From Vespula vulgaris (Eukaryota > Arthropoda > Insecta > Hymenoptera > Vespidae): DNA of 64,000 nt. Below the pieces are notes generated by a model. That model ran no database searches and was not told the origin of the DNA. It was given only the letters and a program-made list of their open reading frames with translations. Shown one piece after another: positions 1 through 13,460 of this stretch. The stretch lies in contig NC_066597.1 in the NCBI RefSeq assembly GCF_905475345.1, forward strand, positions 2,627,501 through 2,691,500, read 5' to 3'. The number at the start of each line of letters is the position of its first letter. Within the stretch, counting starts at the first letter, position 1. Position numbers and translations under genes: made by a program.

Positions 1-310
1 TGGTCGGGACTCCTTTGATGCTTTGAACTCTCACCGCTGACCGATCCTTGCGGTAATCATGCTGGGCTTCGCCACGCCCCGAAAAACACCTTTGGCCCGT
101 TCTCTCTCACTCGAGGCCCTCTCTCCCATCCTTCTCGACTCCCTTCCATCTTCTTTCTATCTCTCTTTCTCCCATACACACATCATGCACTTTTGTTTAT
201 CTCTTTTTCCCTCTCATACATACACAACACGCATTTTTGTATCTCTTTTTCTCTCATACATACACCTACTATTTTTGTATCCTTTTCTCTCTTGTACACA
301 TCACTTTTCG

Positions 311-312
<2 letters not shown>

Positions 313-349
<37 letters not shown>
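313..349. repeat. (TC)n microsatellite
   Basis: Uninterrupted TC dinucleotide run inside a longer pyrimidine-rich tract (about 120-500). Open frames here are low-complexity Ser/Leu or Arg/Glu shadows, not genes. Confidence 0.95.
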
Positions 350-356
<7 letters not shown>

Positions 357-404
357 TCTTTCTTTCTTCGTCTCTTTCACACTCGTAGTCTGACTCGCTA
401 CTTC

Positions 405-484
405 TATCTTCTTCTTCTTCTTCTTCTTCTTCTTCTTCTGCTGCTGCTGCTTCTTCTTCTTCTTCTTCTTCTTCTTCTTCTTCC
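405..484. repeat. (TTC)n microsatellite with internal (CTG)4
   Basis: A long TTC trinucleotide tract is interrupted at about 438-450 by four CTG repeats, then TTC resumes. It reads as poly-Glu/Lys or poly-Leu in different frames, which is why spurious ORFs appear on both strands. Confidence 0.95.
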
Positions 485-619
485 TTCTCATCCTTCTCCT
501 TCCCCTCTTCCTCCACCTCCTCCAAAGAGACTCTCCAAGCCGACGTAATCTCAAGCGAAGAATCTAATTCTAAGGCTTCGATCAGTCGCGCGCGAGGCAC
601 CTCCTCTCCTCGCAAGATC

Positions 620-3600
620 ATATCTTCGAGCTAGGAACGGGCAAGCTCTCGTCAGATTTCCATCGGATCTCAACTTTGCGATTCTCGATCCGATCTAGTG
701 GATATCGGAGTCGACCACTGCTCAGCCACTGCCACTTGTCCGTTCGAATATTAGTGTGATGAAAGAGAGGATTCGTTTGACAGGCTTAAGGAAAGGACAA
801 CGGTCAGTGACAGATTGTCTTTCGATAGAAATCATATGTGCATCAAAGTGCTTGAATTGTTTGTCAAAGTTGATGATAATTAAAAGAGAAAAAAAATGAT
901 TTATCTTTATCGTAACATAAGAGAACGAGCGAATGTAAGTATAAATGTTTTGGAGATGCTAAGATGTGTTTCTCATTGAGACGAGTGATTCGAAGCGATT
1001 GCAAGTATCTATGAAAAAAAAAAGAAAAAGAAAAGAAAGATACTTATAGAAATTGTGTTAGGAAGTAACAGAAAAAGGTGTAGATGTAACGATAATGTGT
1101 AAGTATCTATGAAAATCGTGTTAAGAAGTAACGTAGGATAATATGATAATATGTAAAATGAATCAGTTGAAATAAGTTTTTATTTTTAACTACTACAAAA
1201 TATCTTGGATATCTCTTAAAGTTTCCAAGATCTACTTCTTCGAGTCTTCTCTTTCTTTTTCTCTGTGTTTAGAAGAATTAATCTATTTTAAGAAAATGTG
1301 GTACCTATGGAAGATAATCTTAAAAAGTAAGAAGCATCATTCGAAGTTCCCTTCGTTAGAAGACTTTCAGTAGTAAATTGTTAGTTTCTCTTGCATTAAT
1401 GAAGCAAGCAAGAGATACTAATCGACGGTTGCTGCTACCGCGTGGAAAGCGCGCAATATAAACAGAAAAGAAAGCTTTGTTTAATTAATTTCAGTATACA
1501 TACATAAACAAGAAGAAACGAAGCGTCGGATATCTACATCATAATTAAAGGTATCATTAAACGTGTACACGAAGCAGAACATACTTAGTTGCTTATGTTC
1601 TTTAATGAGGAAAGACACACAAGTGAACTTTGCGGTTGTTACATTATCAAGATCGTGTCATTTAAACGAAGTCAAGATCAAGAAGAAACATTGAAGGGGA
1701 TTAAATTATTTCTTCTTACAATTAGTTACCACGTATGTATGTAAATTAAAAATTATTTTTTTATCGTATTATTCCAGAGATCGTAAGAATGATGTAATAA
1801 AAGAAAAAAACAAATAAGAATAATCTTACTATAAAGTTAGATCGGCTGAGAGATTAATCGTTCCATTAATTTCGTACAACTTTTATCCCTTCGGTCTATA
1901 TTTTATTCATCTACAAGTACTAGTTTTACGTGTCATGGACTTAAAAGTATTTTACACTTGTACAGGATAGGAGAAAAGTTTTCGGCTGATTTTAAATATC
2001 GATTATTTTCAGATCGTAAAACTACAAGGGCGCATCGTGTGCTAACGATAAAAAGTACATAATACTTTTCTGTTATATTATAGAATATTTTTGCGTCATA
2101 ACATCCGATATACTTTAGTGTATTATACGATACTTTATATACTTTACGGTTCATATATCTATAAAAGGGAAATATACGGTATATATCGATGATATACTTT
2201 AACTTGCAATAAGCAACATGAAAGAGTTTTCGAACAATTTTTCTCAAATAATACAATAGTTGAAGAAAAGAAAAGTCGTTAGGCAGAAGTCGTATGTATA
2301 ATATACGTCGAGATAAGACGTATATAAATTATTGAAAAACAATATGTAGTGGTATCGCCAGGGGCAATCACTTAACTACACGCTGTCATGATTTACAAAG
2401 AGTTGCCGAGGCTTAATAAAACATTCGAGGATGAAACGGTGTGGTGCGGAGTTAAGCGAATGTATCCGTCGTAAAGATGGCAGGAGGAAGGTAATGACGT
2501 TAATGCGAATTAATATCAACGGCTCGAAGAGGAAGGAGAAATAAGAAAAAGAAAAAGAAAAAGAAAAAGGAAAAAAAAGGAAGGTGAAAAAGAAAATGAG
2601 AGAGTCTTTAAATGGAAGATAGAAAAAGAAAAATTGCATTAATTATTTCCTGCAAACGATCTCTTTACACGTTAGTGAGAAATATTCTTAAAGTATGAAA
2701 GAAGAAGAAAATAGAAAAAGCATCGATCATAATTTTACACGATCATTTATACGATTAGCTTTAGCTTTCTGACCAAATGTAATTTTAAAAGAAGTCAAGT
2801 TGAAAATTTATTCGTAATATGTATTCAAATGGAAGTTCGACAGATCGTGTCAGTAATGATCACTTCTTTTTTTTAAATAGCATCGTTTTAATTTTGGCGA
2901 TGCCTCCAATGGATGGCAATGTCGAGACCGCAATATCACTCGTGCGATTCTCGAATCAGATAGGAAGACACCTGGGCAAGCGTACACGCCAGGCGTGATA
3001 ATTACAGAGCGCTTTTTCACCGCCAAGTCAAACAACCTAAACATCGGGCTGCGCGGTTCGGTATAGAGCTGGTCAATCCGTGGATGAACGATTATCTCGC
3101 TCTTCGATTCGAGAGGGTCATCTTTTGGAGATAGAAAAAGATCCTTTTTCGATCGGTCGAATAAAATCGGTATCCATATATCGAATGTCTTTTAAACGTT
3201 GTACTTTTTATTTCTATCGCTCTCGTAATCTTGCCAAACGATATAAGAAAAATACTAAGAACGAGTCAGCGGAGATAATTATCGGCGATAAATATTATGT
3301 CACTTAAATTCTATTTACATTACTCGACGAATATAAACACACAACTTGTCCAATAAACGTGCTTTAATCGTCGCGAACGTCGGATAAAATCGAACGTAAC
3401 GATCAGAAAACTGTAGTCGAACACAAATAGCAATCGAACGTGTTCAACGCGTACATACCTATATTTCTTTCCGTCTGTTTTTATTAAGTCGAAACGATCG
3501 AAGCACGTTCGTCGAACGATCGAAAGAACGTAAAGATGGTTAACGGTGGAGGTGTCTGCGGCGGCAGCGGCAGCGGCGGCAGGTAAACGAGAATTCGTTT

Positions 3601-5080
3601 CGAGGGATTAGAAAGAGTATCTCCCTAGTTTTACCCAATCCCTCCTCTCCTACCCCTCCGCGACTGTTTTATTCGAGCGTCCCTGATTCCTGATGGTGGT
3701 TGGCTGGGGTAATCGATTCGAAATTCGGCGCGTGACGCCGCTTTCTTTCGCGTACCTCGTGCTCGTTCAATTTACTTGCTTCGTTCCCGACCACCACCGA
3801 CGATCGGAGAAACGTTATGTCGATCGACTTCTTGTATTGTTCGTAACGAATCACGACGAGCCCGCCAACAGTTCTTTTCTCAGCTACATCGGAAACGAAT
3901 CGTCCTCGTCACGCTTCTGACAGCGCCCTTCCAAACCGGAGTATCCTTTGTCCATCGCAAAATCGAGAATCTCCGTAAACCGTCTACCTTTTCTCTCTCT
4001 CCCCCTCCCCTCTCTTTACTTTTTCTTTTTCTTTAGAATCCTCATAGGTCGTTTCATTCGAACAGTGTTCGATAAATCTCGAATAGTCGATCGCTAGTTT
4101 CATTCATTTAACAATCCTTGGATCTCGTTCGAAAAGTTTGAATTTTCTTCAGGATTCCTTCGTTTCTTCCTTGGCATCGATCTTTCTTGCTGACTAATTC
4201 AATATTAACGAGTGGAAGAATGAAATGCACAAAGGATCTGCGTCGATTGCGATGGATCAGGACATTTGGAGTGTCAATCGAGAAAAGAAACGATGCATAC
4301 GGAAAGCGAATAGTTTGTTTATACAAGCTTAAAGAATCGCATAGCAATGTGTACACGAGTATATATAACCCCTGGGATCGTCTACTTAGAAGTCTTCCCG
4401 AGGGCCGTCATTAGTCACGCGATCTCGGACTCCGTTTGAAGGACAGGAGGGCCGATGGAGCATGTTTGGCCACGGTGAAAAGAAAGGTGCGAAAAAGAAT
4501 TAAACGAAGAAAAGAAGAAGAGTGAAGTCGAAGGGTGAAACGAGAAGTAACGAAGAAAAGTTTGCTCTCGGAGAGGGATGAATATCGAACATGTCCGTGT
4601 TTGACTTTCGATGGTCGATATCGTTTTTCTCGTCGATACCGAAACGATGGATCGATCTTTTTTACAAACCACTTGAATTATTCCTTCTTCTTCAAATTTC
4701 ATTCTTATGGATGGGGATATATTACGATTGATGAAATAAAATTATTTTTTCTTTCGCGCGAATAATCGACATCATTAATTTATAATCGTTAACGATTGTG
4801 TTAAGATCGACATCATTTGCTTACCAAAGTTTATCATCTTTGTTCGACAATATAAATCTCTCAATACATGTATATATGTATATATACAATCTGAAGGAAA
4901 AAAGAAAAAGCTACTGAAATTGATTCGAGTTTATGTGGTGTCCCTTTCTCAAAGATGATAAGAGAAATGAAAAAGTTACATGAAAAATCGAACGAGTCGA
5001 GATCGAAGATATCTCTGTTTCTGTCTTTTTCTCTTTCTCATTCGATATTCGATCTTACTAGTGGAAAAAGATACCCACGA
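620..5080. other. Gene-poor AT-rich stretch, no gene recognised
   Basis: No exon chain or conserved protein is visible. Frames are short and unrelated to families I know. It holds a purine tract at about 2525-2605 and moderately GC-richer patches at 2840-3070 and 3530-3930 that could be regulatory, but nothing specific can be assigned. Confidence 0.6.
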
Positions 5081-5146
5081 GAAAGAAGAGAAAGAGGAAG
5101 AAGGAGGAAGAAGAAGAAGAAGAAGAAGAAGAAGAAAAGGTGGTAG
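5081..5146. repeat. (GAA)n purine tract
   Basis: GAA/GAG trinucleotide run on the plus strand. Apparent ORFs across it are Lys/Arg/Glu or Leu/Ser homopolymers. Confidence 0.9.
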
Positions 5147-5154
5147 AAGGAGGA

Positions 5155-5370
5155 AAAGATGGACCCAACTCGTAGTTCGGGGCGGGGCACGCCCCTCGCC
5201 CGTGCACAAAGCGGTCTGCGGTATAAATTGGTTTGTTTGCCGCGGAGATGAAAGGGGCCGCTAAATGCTATCTTTAAGGTGTCGGATCAACGCAAATGTG
5301 GCTGAGTTACTCGTAATTATAGGATAGTCCGACTCGGACTACGGTCGAAGCTCGTCTACCTGGCTGCTCT
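5155..5370. promoter_or_regulatory. GC-rich islet with TATA-like motif
   Basis: This islet is GC-rich and CpG-containing against an AT-rich background. It has an inverted GGGGCGGGGC/GCCCC pair near 5178-5195 and a TATAAAT at about 5222. No convincing initiator or exon follows, so promoter/enhancer is only a guess from base composition. Confidence 0.25.
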
Positions 5371-5449
5371 CTCTCTCACTCTTTGACTCTTTCTGTGTCT
5401 CTCTCTCTCTCTCTTTCTCCGAGCAGCCTCGTTGCTGTGATCCAGGCAA

Positions 5450-7440
5450 TGGCGTCTTTCTTGGTGGATCTACCAATAATCTCATCGATCATGATCGGGG
5501 ACTTATGTTCTGATCGATCGGTAACTGTGAAAGAACAGAATTTCTTCGCGTGTAATTTAATTACATATTAACCACGTCGATTTGGAATTAAGCAGATAAG
5601 AACATTTGATTAAAAGTTAGGTTCGTTTCCGTTGGGGCGAGAATTAAAATTCGTCTCAAATGTGAGATTAGTTATGATCATAAACGACTATGAAATTCTA
5701 CTATTAATTATCTATAGATATGAATTATATCTTAACGACGAGTATATCGATGTAATCGAATAAAAAGTTAACTTGGTGTAGAACGGAACGATTGCATTAT
5801 TATTTGTCGGAACGAAGAAAAATTAGAGACAAGCGATAACTAATATACGATTTTGATTTAGATCTTATAGACGATCATGAAATAGATGTGGATTGGTGGC
5901 GAGTAAAAGAGACGGTAATGTTACGCCAATGTCGGTGCTCTTTATCTCACAGTTTCCGACGAGATGCTGTATCTGCTCTCCGTAGAGAAGCTCTCGAAGG
6001 AGACGAGCATACCGTGGGGCTGTGAAGCGGCCGACATTATAGCACAAAATAATAATTCATAAATTATACGCGCCACGTCTGTTTAGTGCGGTGGCTCTCA
6101 TCCTCCTCCTCCTTCTCCCCTTTCTCCTTCTTTTCTTCGTCCTTCCCTCTCTCTTTGTCCACAACTTCTATATTGTTAGATATATACTTATTGTTAGAGA
6201 AATATAGTGACTCCGCAGTCGAATAACAATTTCCAAAAGGTATACATCGATCATAAGTACGTATATACATATGGGTATGCGTATATTTGTGTGCGCGTGT
6301 GTGTATTATCGGGAAGAACACGCTTGCATTTTTCATTATTTATCATGTATATATGGACACGCATATATGCTCTTTCTTTCATAAGAAATTACGAACGAGC
6401 CTCGTGCAAACATTATGATAGAAGAAAACTGATGAAAAGATTTTTAGATCGCAACTTACGATTAGCAAATAATGTATATATAAGAAATTCTCACGATTTA
6501 GATCGAATACTGATTACAAATAAAAACTAATACGATATTGTACAATTCTCGAGGATAAAAGGATGTAATAATTACATAAAATCGATTACATTTGGTTAAA
6601 TACATAATCGTGTTTATATACAAAGTCGTAACAACGACATGACATATGTAACTACGTGTAAATACACGAAGAAACAAGAGACATCGTTCGCATGCGTCAT
6701 AAAGTTATTCTAAACGTGTTGTGCATGTAGGAAAGTCTTCCATCGTTTCGTGAGAGGAAAAGAGAGGGACAGAGAGAGAGAGAGAGTGAGAGGCAAAGCC
6801 CTCGAAATATTTACGGTTACAACGAGATACCCACGATGGAGACTTACACACGATGGATGCTTCCGACGCCGAGCCCATCTGCATAACCAGTAGCGTGCTT
6901 ATCCGCAATTTACATTAATTATTTCTAAACCTTACAGCACCGTTCGCGCTACCTTTACCAATACATAGATTGATATACTTGTGCGTGTAAAGGTATACGT
7001 TCTTTCTTTCTCTCCCCCAACAATAGGAAAAAATAAAAAAGTTTATGCGTTCCCTTCTTTCTCTTTTTGCAAAGGATTGCTTTTTTTCTTCACGCGTTTC
7101 TATTTATTTATTACATATATCATATTTATTCGTTATTATGTTATTTATTTATTTATTTATTTATTTTTCTCCTTTTCCACAACTATGACAATGTTCGTTA
7201 TCTGTTATAGTTTTTTCAATCTCGAACGAAAGATTTCTTAAAGTTTCTCCTCTTATATTTCTATTTATCCGTACGTTTATACGTGAAAAATGCAATTAAT
7301 ATCAAAGTTAACATCACGTATTTGATAACGAGTAAAAATAAGTACCCGTATAGTAAGAGTTATGCATCAATCCAATTACAAACAAATTTTAATTAAAATT
7401 TCGTTGAGTATACCCGAAGGTAGTTCGTCAAAGTCGAATG
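5450..7440. other. No gene recognised
   Basis: AT-rich sequence with a (TTTA)n run at about 7142-7167 and a short (GA)n at about 6774-6787. Nothing resembling a protein family or structured RNA was seen. Confidence 0.6.
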
Positions 7441-7446
7441 CAACGG

Positions 7447-7450
<4 letters not shown>

Positions 7451-7486
<36 letters not shown>
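7451..7486. repeat. (AG)n microsatellite
   Basis: Uninterrupted AG dinucleotide repeat followed by a purine-rich tail. Confidence 0.95.
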
Positions 7487-7489
<3 letters not shown>

Positions 7490-7719
7490 GAGAGAAAAGA
7501 AATTATCGAGTTCGTTCGAGGAAGGATTCATTTTTTATTAATGTCGTTATCATCTTTGTTAACGGCATTCTTCGAATCTTCTGACTTACCAAGGGCGGTA
7601 CATTTATCAAGCGAGAGTACCTGTTGCTCATCGGTTCTTTTTTCTTTTTTCTTCTTCCTTTCTTTTTCCTTTTCCTTTTTTCTCTTTTTCTTTTTCTTTT
7701 TCTTGCAATCCCAATTGGG

Positions 7720-7860
7720 ACCCGGGGAACCAGCAACTCATCACGCTTGTTTTCCGCCTGCCCGCGATTAGTGGAGAGTCAGTCGAGCACCTGGGGGGCC
7801 CTTCACTTTTCACACCTCTCGAAATTGTTCCTTCACACCTCCACCACGGGTGGGTACACA
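7720..7860. promoter_or_regulatory. GC-richer islet with two T-box-like half-sites
   Basis: After a long pyrimidine tract (7635-7705) the composition shifts to GC-rich. TTCACACCT occurs at 7809-7817 and again at 7832-7840 in the same orientation, 23 bp apart. This matches the T-box half-site (reverse AGGTGTGAA). An E-box CACCTG lies at 7788-7793. The family motif is established knowledge; that this is an enhancer is inference. Confidence 0.3.
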
Positions 7861-7959
7861 TTCTCGAGTCATTCTCCTTTGGAAAAATCCATAAACGATC
7901 TAATGAAAGACTCATTTCCTTCGACAACTAATCTTTATTTCTATTATCATCACTAATTC

Positions 7960-9500
7960 ATCGGATTCAACATCGAGACCCTAATATATCTCTGGATGCA
8001 TGGGAAAACCTGATATATGACAAATGTGATCTTTTCTGGGATATACCGAATCATACTTTCTTTTTGTTTTCAGAAGATTAAATAATATAAACGTGTTAGG
8101 AAACCTCAAAGAGATATATATCTTTTAAAATTGCTGAAGCCATAACAAATATGAACATATAAGATTCTTGCACGGTGCAAAATATTGTACTATATGAAAT
8201 ATCTCATGTTAGGTTCTTGCATGCGTTCACAGATTTCTGCTGTGCGTTCTCAGGGATGACTTGTCTTGAGCGAAAACAAATAATTGAATTTTTTCATTGA
8301 TGAAATATTACCGATCTTCTCTACCGACAAGATACCCGTTAAGAGATTATGCAAGGATTTTCATTGCATTTCATTGTGTTTTCCTTTCTCTCCTCTCCGA
8401 CGAAAGCCACTTCCATTCGAAAAAAAATTGTTAATATCCTTGAAAAAGTTAAATCATCGAAACTATGTCTTGACTAATCAAGTTTTGGTATGGTTAAAAA
8501 GAAAGAGGGAGCGAAGTGTGTTATTTAAGATTATGTGTAGTATAATCCCTATATAAGATATATAGAAAATTTGAAAGAAAGAGGAAGAGGGACGGAAAGA
8601 GATAGAGAAAAAGAAAGAAAGAGAATTATACCTTTCTAATGATATAAGCTATTCATGCCAAAAACACAGCTTCAAACCGCAAGCAGGCTCGGTCGAAGGC
8701 TCAAAGCCGGTCGTAAACGAGCGGAACGCTAATTTATAGCTGACCGCTGCAATACTGGTAATCTAATTAGTTTAATGACCGATAAAACATTCCACGACTT
8801 TTTATCCGCATAGTAGATAACCTTATATTCTTTTTATCTTTATATGTCCCCCATTTTTTCTTTTTTTTCTTTTTAAAATTAAGAGAGAACAACAATGACC
8901 TTCTGAATATCATCGGCTGTCGTTGGATAATTACGACGGAGTCGAAGGCATCTTAGGATTTTATTTTTATCAGAGAAAACAAATAAAAGCGATATAGTAT
9001 AATTATAGTAATCGATTTCGATGATTATTGGTAGTTATCTATTTATTTATTTATTGCGTTTTATTACTATTGCAATGTAATCAATCATCAATATTCATTC
9101 ACTTCATTATTTCGTTTTATTACTATCCCAATGGGAAGTGAAAAAAGGAAAAAGAAAAGAAACTTGATTACAAATATAAATACAAATTTTTAACTCGTAT
9201 AAAGGTATAAAGAAGGAGAATATAAAACGATTTAATTTAATAACTGAACTAATTTATTTCCAAGCTCGTCCGTATTTCTTTATTTATTTATTTTATTTCA
9301 TTCTTTACTGTCCCGCAATCATGTAAAAAGAAAACGTTTGGTTATAAATAATAATAAAAACTTCATTCATAATAGATATGAAAGATAAAAGGGAAATAGT
9401 AAAGAGGAGAGAGAATCTCCATAATTGAATATTATATGAGGCATAACTAACGACGTAAAACTGTATTATTTCCTTGACTGCTTTCATTTGATACTTCTTA
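7960..9500. other. No gene; possible regulatory islet at 8640-8830
   Basis: AT-rich with no coding signal. The 8640-8830 patch is more complex than its surroundings and contains a TAATTAG homeodomain-type core (about 8764) and GATAA motifs, so it may be conserved noncoding DNA; only a cross-species alignment can tell. Confidence 0.3.
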
Positions 9501-9508
9501 CGTTACAT

Positions 9509-9535
9509 TGTGTGTGTGTGTGTGTGTGTGTGTGT
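9509..9535. repeat. (TG)n microsatellite
   Basis: Thirteen or so TG dinucleotides in a row. Confidence 0.95.
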
Positions 9536-10427
9536 CAGATATATATTTTATGATTACAAAATTATTGAACGTAAATAAATATAGAAGAAAAAAGAAAAAG
9601 AAAAAGAACGACAAAACAAATTGTTCAGAATTCTGTGAGTGCATGCAAGAACATGATATGCGATCTTTTCTTTTTACGCGTTTGATAAACGTTCCATTTT
9701 TTCAATATTAACTTACCCATTACATATTTCGTTACTACGTTATATTTCATTAATTTTAGAATATGCATTTTTATGATATTCCATATACATTTCCTGACAT
9801 GTTTATATAATTTAATTTCCTCAAAACAAAAATGTATGATACGATAAAAACGTTAACAGTCTAAGAGTCTTTTGCCACATATCAGATACCTGCATGCATC
9901 CACGGAATTAAAGAGTTGATATATGAGAGATCCAATTATATATCCTCGAGGCACAATCATTGCACATGACTTTTACATTATTCGAGTATAAACAGTTTCG
10001 TGAGCAAGTGAACTTTTTGACCGACAGGATAAAAAGAATACAGTTGAGTCTTTGTAAAAATTTTTTTGCTTCTTTTTTCTTACTGTATATATATATATAT
10101 ATATATCGAGAACAGACAAGAATAATACTTAAGTTAGATATGGTTTTCGAGAACTCGTCGATCATAACTCGAGACTGACATGCAAAGAAAGAAAGAAGGA
10201 GGAGAGGGTGGGACTGAGGAAGGGAGGAAAGGGGGATGGTCATTCTCGAATAAGAAACTCATTCCTACTACTCGCGCTACACTTTATTTACACAAAGAAC
10301 CTCGCGAGTCTTCTTTATAAAAGAGAAAATAATAATTGGGCGTTTGCATGTCAATGGTCATCAATTCTATGTGAACATCGACAAAGGAGATGATTCCTTC
10401 CTCTTGTATTCTGTTGTGTGTGTTCTT

Positions 10428-10459
10428 GTTATTGTTGTTGTTGTTGTTGTTATTGTTGT
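10428..10459. repeat. (GTT)n microsatellite
   Basis: Imperfect GTT/ATT trinucleotide run. Confidence 0.85.
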
Positions 10460-10650
10460 GTGGTGGTAGTAAGTAATATCGTGTTGTACTTTGTGAGTTG
10501 AAGAAGGAAAAGGGGAAATATAATTTACAGGCCGCGGAGTTTCTGTGGATTCAGGAAGTGGCCGCGAATAATAATCCATTGTTATTGTTACCAACATCGC
10601 GAACTTACAAAAGATGTCGAACGAACACATGCATGGAGAGACAGAGAAAA

Positions 10651-10682
10651 TGAATGAATGAATGAATGAATGAATGAATGAA
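10651..10682. repeat. (TGAA)n microsatellite
   Basis: Eight tandem tetranucleotide copies. Confidence 0.95.
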
Positions 10683-11089
10683 AAGTATAACGGAACTCTC
10701 TCGTTTTGTTTGTAAATATTTAAATACAAAATATGAACGATTCGATGAACGATATGAACGATATTATTTATTTATTATCGGCGTTAGTTATATATGACGT
10801 TGGATCGTTAGAGAAAGAAATATCTCGTATACTCGACAGTAATTTCAAATATAAAAAATGATCGTTTTAATTAATTATTTTTTTCTTTTTTCTTTTTTTT
10901 TTTTTTTATTCTACGAACTAGAATACAGAGGAATCTCTTAGGATTATAGGATTCACATACAATGCATCATAATTAAACGGTCAAAGGAAGCGGAAAGCTA
11001 AGAACGATAAAAAAAAAATGAAAAAACGAGTATAATATTGCAATTGCCGCGTTTCCGTTCCAGATCTCTTTACCGTAGCCTTTACTTTT

Positions 11090-11140
11090 TCTTCCTTTCT
11101 TCCTTCCTTCCTTCCTTCCTTCCTTCCTTTCTTTCTTTCT
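11090..11140. repeat. (TTCC)n / (TTTC)n microsatellite
   Basis: Tandem TTCC tetranucleotides grade into TTTC. Confidence 0.95.
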
Positions 11141-11326
11141 TTTTTTTCTTTTTCTTTTTTTTTATAAAAACCTTCTGTTGTGTCTCTTGCCACTTTGTCA
11201 ATTTTTACAATACGTAAAGAGAGATTTTATTAAGAAAAGAGAAAGAGAGAAAGCTTCATCATGATTACAAATATTTTATCGGTTCGTAGACATTTAGAAA
11301 CAAGTAATAAGTAGAGAAACAGAGTT

Positions 11327-11332
<6 letters not shown>

Positions 11333-11382
<50 letters not shown>
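11333..11382. repeat. (AT)n microsatellite
   Basis: About 25 AT dinucleotides; the longest pure AT repeat in the window. Confidence 0.95.
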
Positions 11383-11384
<2 letters not shown>

Positions 11385-12141
11385 GTATCACGGTTATTAA
11401 TAAAATGCAATAATAATAACGATAATAATGATAAAATAGAACAAAAGATAATAATCATAAATGTCTGCTCTGTTTATTGTTCCTCACAATTAATATTCAC
11501 GATAATAACAATAAGAAGAAGAATAAGAATAAGAATAAGAATAAAATTCAGGGTAGGCCAAAATTTCGTAGGCTTGGACTTTTACAATGTGAAGAAAAAA
11601 AAAGTAAATGAGTATAAAAAGAATAATTGAAGGAGACTTGACCAAAACATAAGCATAAATTTCTCTTCCATTTTAATTTTTTTCTCGGCTATAATACGTC
11701 CGTTAACGTTTAGAAACGTTTTTTTATTTTTATTTCTTTCGTTTTACAAGTTTCCTTTTTTTAAAATTAATTAGGTCTGTATATAGGTATACTTTTTTAT
11801 ATCTCTTGGTAAACCATAGAGAGGTGGGGGTAAGAGGGGGAGGATGTAGAGGGGTAGGGCGTTCACTTCTAGAAACGGCAGCCCACTTATTACTTGGCAG
11901 AAAACACGGAAGCTTAATTGCTGTACCAGATCGCGCATTAGCCATGCTCGCTCCTCCCTCCACCCTGAATTATACCTAATACAGTTTCTACGTATTCAAG
12001 AACAGTCTTACGAGCATTTCTATGAGAAAGTCAGCCTGACTGACTGACTGACTGTGTTGCACCTTCCCTCGTTATTATTACCTTCGGGCAGATGTACCTA
12101 CGTATGTATGTACGTGTAACTAATGCGTTTCGGACACACAA

Positions 12142-12143
<2 letters not shown>

Positions 12144-12192
<49 letters not shown>

Positions 12193-12209
12193 CTCTCTTT
12201 CTCTCTCTC
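12144..12209. repeat. (TC)n / (TATC)n compound microsatellite
   Basis: A TC run, then TATC tetranucleotides, then TC again. A similar compound repeat occurs at about 19155-19225. Confidence 0.95.
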
Positions 12210-12939
12210 GCGTTTTTCTTTCTCTCTTTTACATCTACGTTCTCTTTTATCCTGTCCGATAATTCATCCGAGTTTTACCCTTTCCGAATCCAGACTTCAT
12301 CTTCGAACGAAGTACACGTATTGTTTATTCTTTCCTCCCCACATCAAATCATGATTTATTTCATTCATTTATTATAGTTTGCCTTTTCTCATTTATTCGA
12401 TTTCTCGTATTCTTTTGTCTTGCTTAATTTTTTTCTGTTTTCTTTTTTCTTTTTTTTTTTATTACCTATAATACAATTAATAATAATTAACTTCAGAGTT
12501 AATGTGCATATGTATGCTCGATCCTACATTAGATTCGAATTTACATAATATCAGATACCAGCAGATCTTAAGATATCGAAATGACTTCTTTTAATTACAT
12601 GAAATTACTTGTTAAATTGCTATTAAATGATTTTTATTTTACCTTTTCCTTTTTTTTCTTTTTTTTTTTTTTTTTTGCACGGTACGTTTAACTTCTCAAT
12701 AATTGAAATTCTTCTCTGATCATAGAGCGTAAAGAAAAGAAAAGAAAAGAAAGGAAAAGAAAGGAAAAAAAAAGAGAGAGAGAGAGAGAAAAAAAAGACA
12801 ATATAAAGAAAAAGAAGACATGCGCAGAAAGGAGAACACGCATTCGGATCGCCGTGGAGACGCGCAGTATCAACATTACAACGTTGATTACTGGTATTAT
12901 GACAACTTCCTCGCGAACGTACTACTCTCTAGGACTACC

Positions 12940-13060
12940 AACCTACCTACCTACCTACCTTACCTCCCTCTCCTCCTCCTCCTTTTCCTCCTCCTCCTCC
13001 TCCTCCTCCTCCTCCTCCTCCTCCTCCTCCTCCTCCTCCTCCTCCTTCTTCTGCTTCTTC
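12940..13060. repeat. (CTAC)n then (CTC)n microsatellite
   Basis: CTAC tetranucleotides (about 12940-12962) are followed by a long CTC trinucleotide tract. Leu, Ser and Gly homopolymer ORFs over it are artefacts. Confidence 0.95.
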
Positions 13061-13162
13061 CTTTCTCTGAGTAACGAGACTGCTCCGTGTGCATGACGTG
13101 CCGAGTGCACGCCTAACCATCACATTCGTATCGTCATCGTCTCTTCTCCGATGCATTTACAC

Positions 13163-13216
13163 GCGGTGTGTGTATGTGTATGTGTATGTATGTATCTGTG
13201 TGTGTGTGTGTGTGTA
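13163..13216. repeat. (TG)n-rich tract
   Basis: Imperfect TGTA/TG repeats followed by AGAGAA purine repeats. Confidence 0.9.
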
Positions 13217-13419
13217 GAGAAAGAGAGAAAGAGAAAGAGAGAAGTGCACCTGCAGACCAGTGATCCCTCGATGATGTATATACCACACGCACGATTCTCT
13301 CAACATGGAACACAAAAAATTCTCTTGACAACCTCTAACCGCATGTTATACGTTTAGTTCTCATATTTCTTCACCCTTCCACCTTAGTCTCTCAACGTTT
13401 CTTCCTCTTTCGCCCCAGT

Positions 13420-13460
13420 TCTTCTTCTCCTTCTTCTTCTTCTTCTTCTTCTTCTTCTAT
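13420..13460. repeat. (TTC)n microsatellite
   Basis: TTC trinucleotides in a pyrimidine-rich stretch. Confidence 0.9.

Noticed and set aside
183..621. Long ORFs of Lys, Glu, Leu or Ser runs
   Set aside because: They are translations of TTC/TC microsatellites.
12820..13156. ORFs with Leu, Ser or Gly homopolymers
   Set aside because: They are translations of the (CTC)n repeat in different frames.
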